This document shows positions 58,838-64,000 of a DNA stretch of 64,000 nucleotides, one piece after another (the stretch's first letter is position 1; each line of letters begins with the position of its first letter). Source of the stretch: Lineus longissimus (taxonomy: Eukaryota; Nemertea; Pilidiophora; Heteronemertea; Lineidae); the NCBI RefSeq assembly GCF_910592395.1, contig NC_088326.1, forward strand, positions 4,221,001-4,285,000. Direction: 5' to 3'. The translations under genes and the position numbers were made by a program. The notes beneath the pieces are model-generated. The model was given only the letters and a program-made list of their open reading frames with translations. It was not told where the DNA came from and ran no database searches.

Positions 58838-59012
58838 CCAGCACAAGCCACTACTTTTGGTGTGAGCCATATGCCTTGCTACCTTTGGTGGGAGTCATAT
58901 GCCTTGCTACCTTTGGTGGGAGTCATATGCCTTGCTACCTTTGGTGGGAGTCATATGCCTTGCTACCTTTGGTGGGAGTCATATGCCTCATTAATTTTGG
59001 TGTGAGCCATAT
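58838..59012 (+). repeat. 28-bp tandem repeat
   Basis: Six units of TTTGGTGGGAGTCATATGCC plus TTGCTACC follow one another; the outer ones read GTGAGCC. Confidence 0.85.
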
Positions 59013-59239
59013 GCCTCACTCCTACCACAGTAAGGCATGTACATAACTCACTCCAAATACAAGTCGTTGTACCTAATCCCAGTAAGATGCGAGTCACTAT
59101 GCCTTGCCTCTTCAGATGCGGGTAACTATGCCTTGCCTCTTCAGATGCGGGTAATTTTTCAGGTGCTAAACTTTAACTAGAGTTTGTGATTTACTCTGCA
59201 AGTTGCAGAGCAAAAACGACTTGCTTTACAAGGCAAGGG

Positions 59240-60075
59240 ACTCGCACCATCAAGTAGAGGGTACCAAGTGACTCGCACAACCAGGCACAGGGCAGGAACT
59301 GACCAATTCTACTAAGCAGAGGGCAGCAAATGAGCGACTCTGCCTAGCACAGGGTAAAACGAGACTCATTATACCAGGTACTTAGACTGCCTAGCATGGG
59401 GTAGAAAGTGACTCATTCTACCAGGCACAGGGCAGACGCCACCCATTCTACTCAGCAAAGAGCAACAGGTGAGCCACCAAGCCACAGGGCAAAAGTGACT
59501 CATTCTACCAGGTACCGAGTGGCCTACTTTACCAGGTAAGTGATTCAATATCTAGTGATCGGGCACAGGGCAAAAGGTGACCCACTCTTTGAAATGTACT
59601 ACAGGGCAGAAAGAAAGTGACTCACTTTACCAGGCACAAGTGACTCACTTTGTACCAGGCACAGGGCAAAAAATGACCCACTCTTTGCAAGGCACGGGGC
59701 AGAAAGTGACTCACTCTACCTGGAAAGTGACTCACTTTACCTGGAAAGTGACTCATTTTGTACAGGCACAGGGCTGAAAGTGACTCGCTCTACCAGGTAT
59801 GGGGCTGCAGCAAGAGCCTTATGCATAAGGCAATTCTACCAGGCTGCCTTGTGCCTGGTAAAATCTACCAGGCAGAAGGCAGAGTGCCATACTCTACCAG
59901 GTACAAGGCAGCAAGTGCCTTACTCTACCAGGCACAAGGCATGGCAACAGGTGCCTTTTAAGGCAGCCTCGTGCCTAATAGATTAAAATCTACCAGGTAC
60001 AAGATTGAAATCTACCAGGTACAAGGCAGCGGGTGCCTTTCTCTACCAGGCACACAAGGCAGCGAGTGCCTCAAT
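59240..60075 (+). repeat. Diverged ~30-bp tandem repeat region
   Basis: There are many irregular units built from CTACCAGGCACAGGGCA and AAAGTGACTCACT. Later units change to TCTACCAGGTACAAGGCAG and GTGCCTT. Open frames through the array, repeating VTHF and LPGT strings, are artefacts of the repeat. Confidence 0.8.
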
Positions 60076-62815
60076 CTATTTATTGTGAGACAGTACAAGA
60101 AAACATCAACTACCTCCAAGAATATCACTCAACATAAAACAGATGTGAAAGACTCGATTCCTGTTCTTCTTGCTCAGGATATTATTCCAAAGATTAGGCC
60201 TATTAATCGCAAAATACTAATGATTTAGTGAAGGAATGTGACCCTCCAACGCAGCACACACCTCTTATCGGGGAATATTTTGACTCGGGCAGAAGTGAGG
60301 TTGGAGCTCATTTCTAAAAGTGTGTGGCACTTCGAGTCAAGCTGGTTGACAGTTTTATTACTCTTGCTTTTTACACGTAGGAGCTGTTTTATCATTACAC
60401 CAAGATTAATGGGGGTTAAGGAACACTTGAGATAAGGTTTACACAACCTCATTCTGTAAACTGGGACATTTCGTGTGCGTTTTAATTTCGAAATTTTTCA
60501 CCAAAAACAAAAATTTTAGATTTGGAGGAAAATTTTTTGCTATTTTCAAATGGGCTCAAATAAGATGTCGGATGAAAGCCTAACTAGTGAGGTATTGATT
60601 ATGCATAGTTTCTGTTAAGACATGGTTAGCAGCTATGAAGACCACTGTGGCATTCCATGCTACTCCATGCTTCAAATTGGTACTTACACAATGACAATTT
60701 TTCAAATTTACGTGAAAATGCACCATATCCATGGGTTTACAGGATTCAATGCATTTTTCAATAACATGGCGGGAATCAGCCGAATCATGAAGGCCAAGAA
60801 GAAAAATATAATCATGTGTGGTCTATAAGAGTAGATGTAATTTTTAAAATGGCTGTCCGCTGTTGCCAATGGCATATGATTTATAGCAGAATGGTTAAAT
60901 ACCAGAACGGTGAAATACTAGAATGGTGAAATACCAGATCGGTGAAATACCAGAATGGTGACACCCCAGAACACGACTTTCCAACCTTGACCCCAGGATT
61001 CAGAATACGCATCTATTTGTCTGGCCTATTTGCACCTTCGGATAGAGGGACTGAGGTTGTGTAAGGACCTCTTTTGTATGAAGTATGTTCTAGCATTCTG
61101 CTATTTCGTCATTCTGCTGTAAATCTTGAGCCACATGTATGACAGCACACTTGTTACACTTACAGAATGCCTGGTAAAAACTGCAGTGCCTTTACACTCG
61201 ACATTTGGTCAAAATTTGCCACACACTCTTAAAAAGCCTTAAAGGGGTACGCTGTTTGTGATAATTGTATTTACTAGTGGCAGAGGAAAATAGAAATGCA
61301 CAATGCCGAAGTGCAGTTATTATGCATGAAAATACGCTGACACCTCCTTGTATATCTGTCACAATGGCATTGTCAAAATTTACATTTAGCGCATATTTAC
61401 ACAATCAGAAGAAATTTTCAAATTCTAATTCAACTTTCAAAGTTTTGAACGAACGAGGCCTTTAACATTCTACATGTTCTACAGAAACTGTCACTTTTAC
61501 CTAAGGTAGCAGCACAATTAAATAGGATAAATCATTCTGTAATTTGTTGAGGTACCGCGGGGCATCACAGGTCATATTGTTTAAATTCTATACGCTACAA
61601 TGCTACTCCTATTCGTCCTTAATCTAGGTTTATACCAAAAATGACCATTTACAAATGAATTCAATAGGAAAATGTTCAACTTTAAGAATTATCGTGAAAC
61701 CACCAGAGTTTGTTAATTCGCTTAATTACATCCAACATAATTAATCTCATAACATTTAACCACTTTTGGAACACGTTCGTACTTTCGATTCGTGACCTTA
61801 TCGTCCATAAACGCAATTGAAAGAGTACAGTAATAACCCTATAAGACCAATCGGGAGATACCGCATGAAATACACATATTTGGGGGAAATTTTGGAAAAA
61901 TGGTTGACATTTCCCTCAACTAAAATAAACTCCAGCTACCCAGGGCCCTTTACCCAAGACCGCTTTCTGCCCCAAAATTTGCAGGAGAAATACCTTTTCC
62001 AGCAACTTTAGGGATGGCATGAGTCCTCTCCCCACACGCTTAATAGGGCCCCGCTACCACTGATGAAGCCTGGCTTAATATTTTACCCGTCAATTAAGAA
62101 TATATCTCCCTTGGTGGCCAAGGTTAATCATTTGTTCTAGTAGCATAATTCCTTAGTTTTGCCTCGGGGGCAAAGTTAAGAATCCTTAGTGCTTATTTTC
62201 GGAATCAGAACACTAGGGGTTAACAAACTCTTGATATCGACCCATCGAAGGTCCTTATATACATTCACACGCAGACACTTCCTGACTTTTTAATAGACTT
62301 TATTCTGGCCCAACCTGTACACGCTATATCCAATTTAACAAATTTACACCTGAACGCCACCTGGTTAATATTTCATAAACTATAACAATGCATTTATCCC
62401 TCAGCCAACCAGAGTGTAGGTTAGCCAAGGAACTCAAGACGCAACTATTATTTATTACAAGCAAAATTTGAGATAATTTCAATGTTTAATTTTACGAATT
62501 ATATAATCTAAATATCATAAACCACAGGTAGATAAACAACTTTTAAACGATTTTTCTATTTTTGGCAACAATACATTGCTGCGTGCCAACGTCCAAATAA
62601 AAATTTTTGCTACAACAACATCGGGATTTCACCGCCCAACTTTCCATAACACGCAACAAAAAAAATCGGTGTATTCTTTTATCACAGAAAACCAAGAGGA
62701 TGAGTCGACCCCTTCCTTCAACTACACAGGCAAAAGTTCCCATCATAGAATCTATAATGACCCCGAGTAAAACTATGATATAGGAATTGAATCCGAGGCG
62801 GGGGGGGGGGGACAA
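60076..62815. other. Intergenic stretch, no gene seen
   Basis: This AT-rich sequence has a short tandem (AATACCAGAACGGTGAA and variants, about 60897-60965) and a G run at 62800. No open frame here resembles a known family. Confidence 0.5.
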
Positions 62816-62914
62816 TGTTGAGATATCGAAACCCTCAAGGGTGGAGCTAAAATGTAGATTCTATTACGGGTTACATAAATTTTATGATGGCCAATGGTAG
62901 ATTCTACGATAAGA

Positions 62915-63060
62915 GTTCCATCATAGATTCTATACTGATTCCATCATAGATTCTATACTGATTCCATCATAGATTCTATACTGATTCCATCATAGATTCT
63001 GTACTGATTCCATCATAGATTCTATACTGATTCCATCACAGATTCTATAGTGTGGGTTCC
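62915..63060 (+). repeat. 23-bp tandem repeat
   Basis: About six copies of a 23-bp unit beginning TTCCATCATAGATTCTATAC stand in direct tandem. Confidence 0.85.
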
Positions 63061-63229
63061 ATCATAGTACATGTAGACACCAAAGTAGACATCAACGATT
63101 GACAGTCTTCAAAGTATTTCAATATAGATTTTATGATGACCCGTCATAACTCCTAGAATGGATTCAATCTCAGAATATATGATGGGCCCATTATAGAATC
63201 AACCAAGTTGTTCCTCCATTGATTCCATC

Positions 63230-63745
63230 ATAGAACCATATGACTTTCTTCCATTATTGATTTTCAGAGCTGTATTCTATGATGGAAACTTTCCTCCATC
63301 AAAGATTCTATGACGGAAACTTTTCCTCCGTATAGATTCTACGTTGGAAACTTTTCCTCCATCATAGATTCTATGAAGGAAACTTTCCTCCATCATAGAT
63401 TCTACGGCAGAAACTTTTCCTCCACCATAGATTCTACGACGGAAACTTTTCCTCCATCATAGATTCTACGACGGAAACTTTCCTCCATTATAGATTCTAC
63501 GGCAGAAACTTTTCCTCCACCATAGATTCTATGACGGATACTTTTCCTCCATCATAGATTCTATGACGGTAACTTTTCCTCCATCATAGATTCTATGACG
63601 GTAACTTTTCCTCCACCATAGATTCTATGACGGTAACTTTTCCTCCACCATAGATTCTTTGCAGAAACTTTTCCTCCATCAGATTCTATGACGGAAACTT
63701 TTCCTCCATCATAGATTCTATGATGGAAACTTTTGCCTTCACCAT
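63230..63745 (+). repeat. 32-bp tandem repeat related to the 23-bp array
   Basis: About fifteen units contain TCCATCATAGATTCTATGAC followed by GGAAACTTTTCC. The CATCATAGATTCTA core is shared with 62915-63060, so the two arrays have a common origin. The open frames repeating GGKVS arise from it. Confidence 0.85.
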
Positions 63746-64000
63746 ACACCAGGGCCATTTCAACTACCTGTGAACTGTATAGTTCTTATCAACCTAAACT
63801 ACTCCAAATATCAGATATTCGGTTTTGCCTGACCATGCCTAATAGGTGGCACCACTAGCCAACCTGCGGCCTCGGTGACTAAACTGTTTTTACAATGCAG
63901 GTATATCTAGTTATAACAAATTTTAAGGGACCAGAATTTTTTTTCGTTTTATCCAACAATCAACATTAAAACATCGGTATTTGAAGTGCCGCTTTTTATA

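Noticed and set aside
59571-60228. Repetitive frames in the diverged 30-bp array
   Set aside because: Periodicity of the DNA explains the peptide repeats; three overlapping frames are open at once.

Overview
The window is animal nuclear DNA. Four split protein genes use ordinary GT-AG introns and match metazoan families. The rest is AT-rich intergenic and intronic sequence packed with miniature inverted-repeat elements (MITEs), tRNA-derived SINEs, fold-back elements and minisatellites. The gene content and repeat style suggest a marine invertebrate, perhaps a lophotrochozoan or invertebrate deuterostome; I cannot name the species.

Layout. 1-7445: mostly repeats upstream of lipin, with a weak hint of the 3' end of a minus-strand gene at 351-1110 and a 736-bp fold-back element at 2638-3373. 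7475-23871 (+): a phosphatidate phosphatase gene of the lipin family, 15 constant coding exons followed by one of two alternative terminal exons (20298-20451 or 23658-23871). 24260-31060: intergenic, dominated by a 2.9-kb inverted array of 71-bp repeats. 31065-34665 (-): ribosomal protein S8, six exons, three introns carrying SNORD38-like box C/D snoRNAs and a fourth a candidate SNORD46-like one. 35997-38297 (-): ribosomal protein L30, four coding exons, with another SNORD38-like snoRNA in intron 3. 38830-56035 (+): WDR35/IFT121, 25 coding exons, 1185 residues. 56036-64000: no gene seen, a succession of minisatellites and SINE remnants.

How the genes relate. RPL30 and WDR35 are head to head, with 532 bp between start codons, so they probably share a bidirectional promoter. 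RPL30 and RPS8 are tandem on the minus strand. Both have a candidate 5' TOP start preceded by the same 10-bp element (TACCCACAAT), and both host copies of the same snoRNA, so this stretch acts as a small ribosome-biogenesis cluster. Lipin and RPS8 are tail to tail. Lipin (glycerolipid synthesis and nuclear coactivation) and WDR35 (ciliary IFT-A transport) have no evident functional link to it.

Most notable observations: mutually exclusive lipin C-termini built from a duplicated last exon; one snoRNA family in introns of two adjacent ribosomal-protein genes with only one guide conserved; several fold-back elements with internal satellite arrays; a minisatellite grown from the WDR35 stop-codon region; and small duplications that copied splice-site sequence in lipin and WDR35. 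All exon joins, homologies and repeat boundaries were read by eye without database searches.
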